From Linanthus parryae (lineage: Eukaryota > Streptophyta > Magnoliopsida > Ericales > Polemoniaceae), in NCBI GenBank assembly GCA_023055425.1, contig JALGPY010000001.1:141943368-142007367 (forward strand): a stretch of 64,000 bases of DNA. Direction: 5' to 3'. This document shows positions 22,901 to 33,831 of the stretch, one piece after another; position 1 is the stretch's first letter, and the number at the start of each line of letters is the position of its first letter. The notes under the pieces are model-generated. The model did not search any database. It saw only the letters and a program-made list of their open reading frames with translations, and was not told the origin of the DNA. Both the position numbers and the translations under genes were made by a program.

Positions 22901-23830
22901 GCTTGTTGCAGGATCAAGCATGGGGGAAATTCGGAAGCTAAAAGAGAGCTTATCTAAGGAGTTCTCAATGAAGGATTTGGGACCTGAAAATCAAATCCTT
23001 GGCATGAGAATCAACATGGATAGAATTGGCAAGAAGCTAGTTTTGTCACAAGCTGATTATGTTCAGAAAGTCTTGAAGAGGTTTAACATGCATGATGCTA
23101 AACCAGTGAGTACTTCGTTGGCGAGTCACTTCAAACTTTCGAAAGACCAGAGTCCAGCTACAAATGAGGAGAAGAACTACATGGCTAAAGTTCCTTATGC
23201 ATCTGCTGTGGGAAGCTTGATGTATGCTATGGTGTGCACACGTCCAGATATTGCCCAAGCAGTGGAAGTTGTAAGCAGATTCATGAGAGATCCCGGTAAG
23301 GAGCATTGGAGAGCTATGAAGTGGATTTTCAGGTATCTGAGAGGTACACAGGATGTAGCTTTGTGCTATGGAGGGTCGGAGATCAGTTTGAAAGGGTATG
23401 TTGATTCAGACATGGCTGGTGATGTGGACAGAAGAAAGAGCACTACAGGCTATGTGTTTACACTTGGCAGTGGAGCAGTCAGTTGGGTTTCGAGGTTGCA
23501 GAAAATTGTTGCCCTATCTACTACTGAAGATGAATATGTAGCAGCTACGGAAGCGTGCAAAGAGATGGTTTGGCTACGGAGTTTCTTGAGGGAACTTGGG
23601 AAGAAGCAGAAAAGTTACAAGCTGTATAGTGACAGTCAAAGTGCAATTCATCTGGCGAAGAATTCCACTTTCATGCAAGGAAGAAACACATCGACATCAG
23701 GTATCACTTCATTCGTTCACTGTTGGAGAAGGATGGGATAAAGTTGGAGAAGATCCACACAAGCCAGAATCCTGCGGATATGTTTACCAAGGTTGTGACC
23801 TTGGAGAAGCTGAGAACCTGCTCGGCTTCG
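19974..23830 (+). pseudogene. Gag-Pol of copia C2, several stops and frameshifts
   Basis: Gag starts at ATG 19974 (MADDRRFKIEKFDGTNFSLW), with a TAG at 20241 in the same frame. It continues through the zinc knuckle CYNCGESGHFARAC (near 20690) and protease VVDSGASFHATG (near 20845) to 21146. A frameshift moves pre-integrase (WHHRLGHMSEKGM), integrase (DVWGP, RSDNGGEY, VAERMNR) and the start of RT to frame 1 (21157-22450). RT resumes in frame 3 (YKARLVVKGFQQ), has a TGA at 22812, then YVDDMLVA (near 22889) and RNase H. A last frameshift near 23675 precedes the C-terminal HIDIRYHFIRS and ADMFTK motifs. Catalytic motifs survive but no long product is possible. Confidence 0.9.
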
Positions 23831-23935
23831 GTTGGCCTAGTTACATGATGAGAGGCCGAGTCCACACTCATGGAGGATGTTGAATTGAAGCTGGGAGAAG
23901 TACACTCAGAGTTAATCAGTCTTCAAGTGGGAGAT

Positions 23936-24226
23936 TGTTAAGTGTGAAGACTGCTTTGTAGCCTAGTCTAAAGTAGAGGCGCTTACAAGCAATTTCATAT
24001 TAGTTATCTCTATATAAATTAACCTAGCTCTAGGGTTAGGGTATCACATCACACAAAGAGAGGCTGAGAGATCTGATTGTACTTTTAATTCATTCATCAT
24101 AGTGAAGTTGGTGTGGACCGTGGATGTAGCCAATTTGGTGAACCGCTTAAATCGTCGTGTTCTTGTTCGTTTAATTTCGTTTTGCTTTTCGTTGCGTTGT
24201 TAAATCGCTCCGAGTCGATCCTAACA
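23936..24226 (+). repeat. 3' LTR of copia C2
   Basis: 291 bp, nearly identical to the 5' LTR; it begins directly after the polypurine tract and ends CTAACA. Confidence 0.92.
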
Positions 24227-25601
24227 TCCTCTTCATGCTTGGTTTGGATACACTTACACCAACGTGTTTCTTAGTAATCGCTGTGGCTATGAACGATGCC
24301 TAATTAACTTGGATTACATGGTAACTAAGAATCACATGACTTGATAGATCAATCAAATATCAACTAAAATCACATTCAAATGAAACCCATGTCATCTATA
24401 CACATTAGAGATGATAATGCTCTTGAAAAACCTACACCCATCACCCATAGCCTTGAAAGCAATCATGAAAACAAACATACTGGGTTTGATCAAGAAATTC
24501 CAACAAAACCCTAGGAACTTAGAAGCACCATAATATCTATCAATTAAAATCAAAGACCCAGAGGAAGCCGAATGCGAAGGACACTGCGTCTCCATCCTTG
24601 AAGAGGCGTGTCTAGAATATTTTAGGAGATTGTCTTGTGAGCTTCTTTTTGATAATCCTCTACGAAAGTCTTTTATTATTAGGACTTTAGTGGTATTTTA
24701 GTGATCAAATTAACACACGGGGGTATTACGGGTATAACATGTTAGGTACTTAGCCATCATCTAAACCCCTACAAACATTTAAATTGTAAAGAAAGATTTT
24801 AACATGACGAGATTCCAACAAATTAATAGATGTGGTCAGTGGGGGAGCCACATAGAGGCACAGTGTGCAGGTGCACCCCTAAACTTTTGAGCAATCACTG
24901 TTATACCCTCAAAATTTACTGATCATTTCAACTATACCTTTCATTAAATAACAGTAATGCACTCCGAAAATATTTATGTTGTGCAGTTATGCCTTCTCTC
25001 TTACGGATTCCTAGCTCCGTCACTTGATGTGTTTAATATTTAAGGACTAGTTTATAAATACACATTTGAATATACTAATCAATGTTCACCAAATATTGTA
25101 AGCTTAAATATGTGCAATTTCAGCGTCCTTGTATAAGATCTTTCATCTTTCGTCCTTTAGTCATAAAACAAATTAGAAATGTGGTTTCAAGTGTCACCAT
25201 AGGACAATAACGCTGAAATATGTGTGCCTGATACATCCAGGCGACATTGTATGCTTATCACGACCTCTCTGTCCTCTTCTGTTCAGGCGAAACAATATTG
25301 CAAAGACCCGCAATAAATAAACCAACACCAACCAACCACCCAAACCAAGTCATATCCTTCTATCTTGTAGTAGTATCTGCTTCTTTGTCAGTTAGCTTTA
25401 CTTTTTTTGCTGTATATAACTAGTGCGCGCAAAGCATCTTGATAGATCACTGTGTGTATCAAATCCCTTGGCAGCCTATTGAGAAAGGAAATCGAATCTT
25501 CAAATCTAGCTAGGTATATGTAAATCCATCCTTTTTTTCTTTTATTTTCTTTTTTGGTTTGGGAGCAGGCACTAAACGTTTGCGTTTTGATAAACCAGTT
25601 G
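24227..25601 (+). promoter_or_regulatory. Spacer and displaced native upstream region of the GH3 gene
   Basis: This unique sequence lies left of copia C3 and would join directly to the GH3 start codon if C3 were absent. A TATATAA box at 25413-25419 could be the original GH3 TATA element. A possible 5'-UTR intron would use a donor at CTAG|GTATATG (about 25513) and the acceptor TTGCAG at 25599-25604. The left part (24236-24800) contains no recognised gene; a 67-codon minus frame at 24392-24595 has no known domain. The promoter role is inferred from position and motifs only. Confidence 0.5.
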
Positions 25602-25606
25602 CAGGT

Positions 25607-26094
25607 TCTTGAAGTATTGACTGCTCCAGATTGATCTAGTGAAGCTATGGATTGATTTTTGGTACTGTTCATTTGGTATCCATTTTACCAAATGAACAGT
25701 AACCAGGTTAATAGCAGTAGCCTAGCAATAGCCGTTGGATCAACTCTCAAGTGGAGCAGATGCCGTTCGATCATAACGTTTAGATGGTTTAAACGTTCAT
25801 TAGTGGAACGTTGTCGTTTTACTATAAGCTGTCTTAGTTATTTTCTCTTCTTCCTATTGGTCCGTGTCAGCTGGAAAAGGTGTCGTGGAAGCACCTGATT
25901 GGCTGCCACACGAGGACTGTTATTAGCAACTTTTCCTTTTTACATTTTGGCCACATTACTCTTAGTATTTGTAATTCCTCTCTTGTGAGGAATATAAACT
26001 CTAGATCTGTATCTCATTTGATTTTCATGAATAGTTTTGATGCTTTCATCATCTTTCTCTCTTTCCATTTTCTGTTTTTCCATCTTTTTCAATA
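25607..26094 (+). repeat. 5' LTR of copia C3 (TC...TA ends)
   Basis: 488 bp. It contains an internal palindrome-like pair (CTGTTCATTTGGT and ACCAAATGAACAG near 25667-25700) and a TATAAA box near 25991. It ends AATA directly before the primer site. Confidence 0.93.
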
Positions 26095-26107
26095 TGGTAT
26101 CAGAGCC
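26095..26107 (+). other. Primer binding site of copia C3
   Basis: TGGTATCAGAGCC is complementary to the 3' end of plant initiator methionine tRNA, the usual primer for copia reverse transcription. It abuts the 5' LTR with no spacer. Confidence 0.93.
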
Positions 26108-26191
26108 ACTGGCTCGTTCCTGATCTTCGTTTACAAAGGCTAGGGTTGTGTTTTCACGCCGATCTAGTCTCTGTTTTTGAAATTTTTCAAA

Positions 26192-29100
26192 ATGGTGCTT
26201 CCGAAAGAAGCCGATGTATCATCGTCCCGAGGAACAGGTGATAGGCTTCATCTTGACGGATCTTCGCCGTTTTTCCTTCATAACTCGGATTCACCAGGTA
26301 TGGTTCTGGTTACTCAAGTTCTGAATGGTGATAACTTCAATTATTGGTACAGATCTATGATTGTGGCTCTTGAAGCTAAGAACAAGTTAGATTTTGTTAC
26401 TGGAGTTACTTCTGAACCAGATAGGACCTCTGAGTTGTATTCCTTATGGAAGAGATGTGACCGAATGGTTATTTCATGGCTAATCAACTCTGTAAGCAAA
26501 GAAATTGCTTCTAGTGTAGTTTATTATACTACAGCTAGAGAGATTTGGTTTGACCTAGTTGAGAGGTTTTCTCAGAAGAATTTACCTAAAATTTTTCAGC
26601 TCAGCAGTGCTATAGTAAATCTAAAACAAGGAGGTTTTAGTGTTACTGCCTATTTTACAAAACTTAAATCTCTATGGGATGAATTGGAAAACTATACAGC
26701 CCTACCAGTGTGTACTTGTGGTGTTTTGAGCTCTTGCACTTGCAATGTGCTTGCAATGATACATAACAAGACTCAACAAGAACACATTATGCAGTTTCTT
26801 ATGGGTTTGAACTCCAATTTTGCTTCTGTAAGAGATCAAGTCCTGCTAATGGATCCTTTGCTGAGTCTTAATAAGGTGTTTGCTAAAGTGGTTCAACAAG
26901 AAATGCAGGGTACTATTAGTGCTGATTCTGGTGGTCTAAATCCTAATATGGTCATGTACTCTAATGTACCTAGCAATGCTGCTATGTACTCTTCTCCATT
27001 TCATCATGGACAGAGTTATGGGAATCCATCACATGGGGTGCATAATTCTCCTGTTGAATCAGGAACACCAAGGCCTAAACTCACTTGTAGTCACTGTGGG
27101 GGGACAGGACATGTCAAGGCAAAATGCTGGAAGTTGAATGGCTATCCAGCTAATTTCAAAAGTAAACATAAGTCTCAAGCTCATAATGCAAACACTAATC
27201 ATAGTGTAAGTGTTGAAGCAGCTGAAGACAAAACCAGCTTCCCTTTCTCTCCTAGTCAATGCCAGCAAATGATGAATTATATTAAAAATCAAATGCAGCA
27301 TTCTTCTCAAGGGTCTCATAGTGATTCAAGTTCTAATTCTCCTTCTCACAGTCACCACTCTAGTATGATGGAGAGTCCTCACTCATATTCAAAGGGAGAT
27401 TCCTCATATCAGTATTTTATGGGAGGTGTGCTTAATAGTTACAGTTTTCAAGGCTCTTTGAAGAATAATGAAGCTGATGTTGACACTTGGATTATTGATA
27501 GTGGGGCCACAGATCATATGTGCCATGATCTGGCTTCACTAAGTAATGTTGTTAAAGTTGATGATAATTCTGTTTGTTTGCCTAATGGTCAAAAGGTACA
27601 AGTGTCTCATATAGGTGAAGTTCAACTCACCCCTACTCTTCAACTACATGGAGTTTTATGTGTACCAGCTTTTCAGTTCAATCTCATTTCTATGACACAA
27701 TTGGCCAAGAAGCAACACTGCAGTTTTCTTTGTGATGCTGAATCTTGTCATATATTGAGCAAAGAGACTAAGTCCTTGTTGGGAATGGGACTTAAGTTCA
27801 ATGGTCTTTACTTGTTGAAGGTTCCAAAAATGACTTATTCTCATCTTACAATAAACTGCAATCATGTGTTAAGTGATCAAATTTGGCACAATAGACTTGG
27901 TCATCTCTCAGATATCAAATTGAGGTGGTTACATGATGTTTTGCACACTAGTAGTAGTGTTGACAACTCTCAATGTGATGTTTTTCCACAAGCCAAGCAG
28001 AATAAGCTCCATTATCCAAGCATTGGCAAAATGGAAAGTGTTCCTTTTATATTGATTCATCTTGACATATGGGGTCCTTATCATCATCCCACTTATGCTG
28101 GTCACAAGTATTTCTTGACTTTAGTGGATGATGCAACTAGAATGACTTGGGTATATTTTATGGTTCATAAATCTGAGGCTCAAACTTTGATTCCACAGTT
28201 TTACACCTTGATAGAAACACAATTTGGTGTCAAAATCAAGAAAATAAGAAGTGATAATGCAAATGAGTTGGCTTTAGTGAGTTTTATGCTTGAGAAAGGA
28301 ATTGTTCATCAACTCAGTTGTGTTGAAGCTCATGAGCAAAACTCTGTGGTAGAGAGAAAGCATCAGCATTTGCTCAAAGTTGCTAGAGCTTTAAAATTTT
28401 AGTCTTCTCTTCCTTCAAAATTTTGGGGAGATAGTGTTTTGACTGCTGCTTATATCATCAATAGAATTCCTACTCAAGTTCTCAAGAATAAATCTCCTTA
28501 TGAATGTCTTTTTGGCACTTTGCCAGATTACAAGAGTCTCAGGGTCTTTGGCTGCTTGTGCTACAGTTCTACACTTCTGCAAGGGAGAACAAAATTTGAA
28601 CCAAGAGCTTTGCCATGTGTCTTCCTTGGTTATGTATTTGGTATGAAAGGTTATAAGTTGTATAATTTGAAAGAATGCAGGTTTGAGATCTCCAGAAATG
28701 TCATTTTTCATGAAGGCACATTTCCTTTTGCTTCACCTCACTCTGCCTCCACTGATACTGATTTGGTGCTACCAATTTCTATACAATCAGACACCTGTTT
28801 TCATTATGGCCAACAGTCTCCAGCTACCTCTATCTCCTCTCCAGAAAGTGCTTCTCTTTCACCTCCATCTCCTGCACTTGTTCAACCTAGAAGAAGTACT
28901 AGAGAGGTTAGAGCACCTGGCTATTTACAAGACTATGTGCTAGCTAGACCAAGGTTGGTTTCAGCTTGTATTACACCTCCTGTGACCATTTCTGCTTCTA
29001 ATTCACATTTGACAGAGCCTGCTAGCTATCAAGAAGCTTGTAAACACCCTTGCTGGGTTGAAGCAATGCAGATTGAGTTGAAGGCTTTAGAATCAAATCA

Positions 29101-30583
29101 CACATGGATCATAACTACTTTGCCACAAGGACATGATGCAGTAGGTTGCCGATGGGTTTTTAAGGTTAAATTGAAATCTAATGGAGATCTTGAAAGATGT
29201 AAAGCTAGATTGGTTGCCAAGGGTTACACTCAGACTGAGGGGATTGATTATAATGAGACCTTTTCACCTGTTGCCAAGCTTCCTACTCTCAAGTGTCTTC
29301 TAGCATTAGCAGCTATCAAAAGATGACATTTACTACAACTAGATGTCAATAATGCTTTCCTCCATGGTGATCTTGAGGAGGAAGTGTATATGACTCTACC
29401 TCCAGGGTATGTTGTTCCTAAAACTGTTTCTTCTGCTTTTCCTACTCATGCTCATTTGGTTTTTCATCTGAAGAAGTCACTTTATGGCCTGAAGCAAGCT
29501 TCTAGGCAGTGGTATAGCAAATTCTCAGTCACTCTTTTGAGTCTTGGATTCAGGCAATGTAAGACTGATTATACTCTCTTTGTCAAAGGTACTTCTGCTT
29601 CTTTCATTTGCATTTTGGTGTATGTGGATGATATTGTCTTGGGAGGTACTCATTTATCAGAATTGGAGCATTTGAAATCTCTTTTGAATGATCAGTTTCA
29701 CCTCAAGGATCTGGGTTTCTTGAGATATTTCCTTGGTTTTGAAATTGCTAGAACTGATTCCAGTATCACTCTTTGTCAAAGGAAGTTTGCTATGGACATT
29801 TTACAAGAGTTTGGTTATTCACTTTGTAAACCTGCATCACTTCCTATGGATCCCAGTATCAAGCTTTCAGCTTCTGTTGGTGATGTTTTATCAGTCCCTG
29901 ATGCAATCACATATAGAAAACTTGTTGGGAAGCTTCTATACTTGTGCAATTCCAGGCCTGACTTGTGTTTTGTTGTTCACAAGCTTTCTCAGTATGTCTC
30001 CAAGCCTACAGCTACTCATCTCAAAGCTGCACATCATGTTCTTAGATATCTCAGCAATGCTCCAGCTCAAGGTTTGATATTTCCATCTAGCTCTCCTCTT
30101 CATCTTGTAGGTTATGCTGATGCAGACTGGGCTGGCTGTTTGGATATTAGAAAATCTACTTCAGGTTATCTAGTTTATATTGGAGACTCTCTTGTTTCAT
30201 GGAGATCAAAGAAACAAAGTGTTATCTCTAGAAGCTCCACTGAATCGGAATACAGAAGCTTAGCAATTATTGCTTGTGAAATGCAGTGGTTTCTTTTTCT
30301 CCTATCTGATTTTGGGATTTCTCTTCTTCAGTCTCCCATTGTTTATTGTGATAGCAACTCAGCCCTTCAGCTTGCTGCCAACCCTGTGTTTCATGATAAA
30401 ACCAAGCATGTGGATATTGATTGTCATTTGATCCGGGACTTGGTGCAAAAGAAGGTGTTTCTTCTCCAATATGTGGCTTCTAGTCATCAACTTGCTGACA
30501 TTCTCACTAAGCCCCTTCATCCAGCTGTTTTTGGTTTTCTTCTTTCCAAGTTGGGAGTTAACATCATCCACTCTCCAACTTGA
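26192..30583 (+). pseudogene. Copia C3 Gag-Pol, one frame with two premature stops
   Basis: From ATG 26192 (MVLPKEADVSSS) one reading frame runs to the stop at 30581-30583, broken only by TAG at 28400 and TGA at about 29324. Order: Gag (WLINSVSKEIASSVVY region), zinc knuckle CSHCGGTGHVKAKC (near 27090), protease IIDSGATDHMC (near 27493), pre-integrase IWHNRLGHLSD (near 27880), integrase with LDIWGP, RSDNANEL and VVERKHQ (D, D, E present, but AHEQNS replaces the usual PQQNG), RT (CRWVFKVKLKSNGDL, LDVNNAFLHGDL, YVDDIVLGG near 29617) and RNase H (STESEYRSLA, KTKHVDIDCHLIRD, ADILTKPL). The first stop separates integrase halves and the second falls in RT. Both fit single C-to-T type changes from CAG and TGG. 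Confidence 0.94.
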
Positions 30584-30590
30584 TGGGGGG

Positions 30591-31075
30591 TCTTGAAGTA
30601 TTGACTGCTCCAGATTGATCTAGTGAAGCTATGGATTGATTTTTGGTACTGTTCATTTGGTATCCATTTTACCAAATGAACAGTAACCAGGTTAATAGCA
30701 GTAGCCTAGCAGTAGCCGTTGGATCAACTCTCAAGTGGAGCAGATGCCGTTCAATCATAACGTTTAGATGGTTTAAACGTTCATTAGTGGAACGTTGTCG
30801 TTTTACTATAAGCCTTAGTTATTTTCTCTTCATCCTATTGGTCCGTGTCAGCTGGAAAAGGTGTCGTGGCAGCACCTGATTGGCTGCCACACGAGGACTG
30901 TTATTAGCAACTTTTCCTTTTTACATTTTGGCCACATTACTCTTAGTATTTGTAATTCCTCTCGTGTGAGGAATATAAACTCTAGATCTGTATCTCATTT
31001 GATTTTCATGAATAGTTTTGATGCTTTCATCATCTTTCTCTCTTTCCATTTTCTGTTTTTCCATCTTTTTCAATA
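30591..31075 (+). repeat. 3' LTR of copia C3, adjoining the GH3 coding region
   Basis: 485 bp, 3 bp shorter than the 5' LTR because of one indel. TATAAA at 30974-30979 lies about 110 bp before the GH3 ATG. ATGs at 31008 and 31021 lie between this box and the gene. It is followed directly by the target duplication CAGGT and then ACC-ATG. Confidence 0.93.
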
Positions 31076-31083
31076 CAGGTACC

Positions 31084-33831
31084 ATGGAGACGGGCTTTAA
31101 CACCCGCGAAATCATTCAAGAGTTTGAGAAGTTGACAATGGATGCCGGGAAAACTCAGAGGGAGATCCTCCATAAAATCCTCTACAACAATGCCAAGAGC
31201 GAGTACTTGTCCAAATGTGGACTTAGCGGAAGAATCGACCCTGAAAGTTTCAAGGCTTGTGTTCCTCTTGTCACTAGCAAGGACATACAACCCTACATAG
31301 AAAGGATCATGAACGGCGATGACTCCCCCATTCTCACCACAAAACCTACTACAGCTATCGTATGGAGGTATTGTATTAACTACTTCCACTTTAGCAATCA
31401 TATGTTCTTAGCTAGATACAGTAAAACTTCAGTAAATGAATACTCTTGGGAGCATTTAAAAGTATCTGTTTATCGAGATTTTACTGTAATTATTTTAGAT
31501 GGTTGTATCGTATGATCTATTGCAGCTCGGGCACCACAACTGGGAAGCGCAAGTATATCCCATTCAATGAAGAAATGATTGGTATCTCTATGCAAGTGTC
31601 TTGTACATCCTATGCATTTAGAGACAGGTACCTACCTAATTAACCTTCAAATTTATGAATTATTATTTTGTTCTTTTAGCATACATGGTCCTACCAAGTA
31701 CTTTTGACTTTGACATATAACCCTCATGCAGTATGTATGTGTTCGCTGACAGTGCGAGACATGCACTATGAGAACTGACAGATACTGCAAACACATACTG
31801 CATGAGGGGTATACCGTGACGGTTATCTGTCAGTTCTCATAGTGCATGTATCGCACTGTAAAGTTCTAATTACTAAGTACTCTCTCGCAGGGAGTTTCCT
31901 GTCGAGAAGAACGGCAAGGACTTGGGACTTCTCTTCCTCGGCAAGCAATACAAAAGCAAAGGGGGTTTACCGATCGGACCCATTTCTTCTCATATCATTC
32001 CAGCTTTAATATCCCTGAAACCCCTCCTCCTCCAGCTTTGTAGCCCTCCAGAAGTCTTCATGTTTGCCCCTGACTTCCATCAATCATTATACTGCCACTT
32101 CTTGAGCGGCCTCCTTTTCAGGGACCAAGTCCAAACCGTGACCTCCACGTTCGCCCTCAACCTTGTTTTCTCCTTCAAAACCTTTGAAAATATATGGAAA
32201 GAGCTCTGCGATGATATCCGAAAAGGAGTCGTCTCTAGCAAAATCACTACCCCTTCTGTTCAGACAGCCATGTCGAAACTGCTGAAGCCAGACCCAGAAC
32301 TGGCGAACTTGATAAGTGAAAAATGCGAGGGACTAGAAAGAAACGGTTGGTTTGGAATGATACCGGAGCTGTTTCCAAATACTAAATACATAGACGCCAT
32401 CATGACTGGGACTATGTTGCCTTATGTGAAGAAGCTGAGGCACTATGCAGGGGATCGGATCCCTTTGGTGAGTGTTAATTATGCGGCTTCTGAAGGATGG
32501 GTTGGACTGAATGGGAATCCGAGTTCGCCTCCTGAATCGGCTGCTTATGCGGTGATTCCCAACATTGGGTATTACGAGTTTATTCCGTTGAGAAAAGATG
32601 TTGCTCCTCAAGTCGAGAAAGGAGATGGAACTGGGTCCTTCCGGGAGCCTGAGCCTGTCGGTCTCACTGAAGTTGAGATTGGGGAAGAATATGAAGTCGT
32701 TGTCACCACTCCTGCCGGTATGGTTGTTTTTTTTTTGCATATTCATCGTTGTCACAATGAGATAATACAGTAAATTCAGCCGAGAATGTGCTACGTATCA
32801 GAGAATAAATTGCCTAGCATGCATATTAATTTTCAGCTATACAGGGTGTTCGGGCAAGTCAGGAAATGCCCTAACTCCCTGTATAGATAGGAACCCGTTT
32901 TTGACAATAAATAGCGCATGTCTCACAACAGCTTTCTGAAAGCGAGTGGGGAGATGCTATTCTGGAATCCGTTTTAGAATAATTCTTTTAAAACTGATTT
33001 TAATCTTGCAAATCTTAAAAAAATTAATATTTATATTTCATGGAACTGATGTCTAATATATTTTTGTCATTTTACTCTATCACAACAGGTTTGCAGCTGA
33101 TTTTATCAAACAAGAAATTACTGTATCAATATTTCACCGTAACTTTTACTTAATATTTACCAAATTACAGTTTATCTAAGATCCACATCAACTTTTCTAC
33201 AATAATTTTTACACAGCAGCTTCCAGCACGTCACAGCATTCACAGACTGACTTTTATCCACAACATAATGTTGCATACAGGTCTGTACCGGAACAGGTTG
33301 GGCGACGTGGTGAAGGTAGAGGGATTCCACAACACCACTCCAGAACTCCAATTTGTCTGCAGGAGGGATCTTCTCCTCCAGATTCACGTCGACAAGAACA
33401 CCGAGAAGGACTTGCAGTTTGTGGTGGAACAAGCCTCCCAAGTTTTAGCCAAACATAAGTTAGAAATAATAGACTTCACTAGCCGTGCGGAGATGTCAAC
33501 GGACCCACCATGTTTCGTAATCTTCTGGGAACTAAGCGGGGATGTAACAACTGACCATAGACTTGTTCTACAAGAATGCTGCGATGCTCTCGACAATGGA
33601 TTCGTGGGGCAAGGCTACGCGGTGTCGCGCAGATGTGGAACTATTGGACCGCTGGAGCTGATTATCATTGGCGCTGGTACGTTCCAGAAGATTCTGGAGC
33701 ACTATGTGGAAGGAGGCACTTCCTTCGGACAGTTCAAGACTCCGCGTTGCGTGCGCCCAACAAACGAGGGAATGCTGCGGATCCTGTCTAGCAATGTTGT
33801 TAAGAGCTACTTCAGCAGTGGTTACAATTAA
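31084..33831 (+). CDS. GH3: GH3 acyl-amido synthetase, JAR1-like group
   Basis: GH3 enzymes adenylate a hormone carboxylate (jasmonate for JAR1) and transfer it to an amino acid in the cytosol. Exons 31084-31367, 31526-31627, 31891-32717 and 33281-33831 all use GT-AG and join in phase to 587 codons; JAR1 is about 575. The ATP motif is SSGTTTG (residues 95-101), spanning the first intron. The second motif reads YAASEG (326-331), where JAR1 has YGSSEG, and the third is YRNRLGD (407-413). C-terminal words such as STDPP, FWELSG, QFKTPRCVRPTN and NVVKSYFSS closely follow JAR1 (group I), not the auxin group. No stop or frameshift is seen. The ATG at 31084 matches the family start. The upstream DNA is now a copia LTR, so expression may differ from relatives. 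Substrate is inferred, not shown. Confidence 0.92.
31712..31860. mobile_element. MITE-like hairpin in GH3 intron 2
   Basis: It starts GACATATAACCCTCATGCAG and contains long inverted arms (about 31750-31785 and 31822-31857, sharing the word CACTATGAGAACTGACAGATA) around a short loop. The same opening occurs in CYP87 intron 4 (37157). There is no coding capacity. The right terminus is less clear than in the CYP87 copy, so the end coordinate is approximate. Confidence 0.65.

Larger units (their letters stand above)
18655..24226 (+). mobile_element. Copia element C2 (Tnt1/Tork-like), structurally complete, frames broken
   Basis: Two LTRs of 290 and 291 bp start TGTTAAGTGTG and end CCTAACA. A primer site (CTGGTATCAGAGCC) follows the 5' LTR at 18946, and AAGTGGGAGAT precedes the 3' LTR. 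Flanks are TCCTA (18650-18654) and TCCTC (24227-24231), a 5-bp target duplication with one change. The LTRs differ by about 8 substitutions and one 1-bp indel. Internal domains follow copia order. The long leader (18945-19973) contains a MITE at 19050-19508. Family resemblance to C1 is clear in RT and RNase H, but the LTRs are unrelated. Confidence 0.93.
25607..31075 (+). mobile_element. Copia element C3, young and complete, inserted 8 bp before the GH3 ATG
   Basis: LTRs are 25607-26094 (488 bp) and 30591-31075 (485 bp). A perfect 5-bp target duplication CAGGT lies at 25602-25606 and 31076-31080. The primer site TGGTATCAGAGCC starts at 26095, directly after the 5' LTR, and the polypurine tract ATGGGGGG ends at 30590, directly before the 3' LTR. 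All three landmarks put the LTR termini at TCTTGAAG...TTCAATA, so the ends are TC and TA rather than TG and CA. The LTRs differ by about 5 substitutions and one 3-bp indel. The internal region has a full copia domain set with only two in-frame stops, so this is the youngest of the three elements here. Confidence 0.96.

Noticed and set aside
30921..31401. Minus-strand frames over the LTR and GH3 exon 1
   Set aside because: Antisense to GH3 exon 1 and the LTR; no family resemblance.
31018..31515. GH3 exon 1 read through into intron 1 as a 165-codon protein
   Set aside because: GT donor at 31368 and AG at 31524-31525 restore the conserved SSGTTTG motif; the read-through tail has no homology.
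33576..33791. 71-codon plus-strand frame within GH3 exon 4
   Set aside because: Out-of-frame shadow of the GH3 coding sequence.
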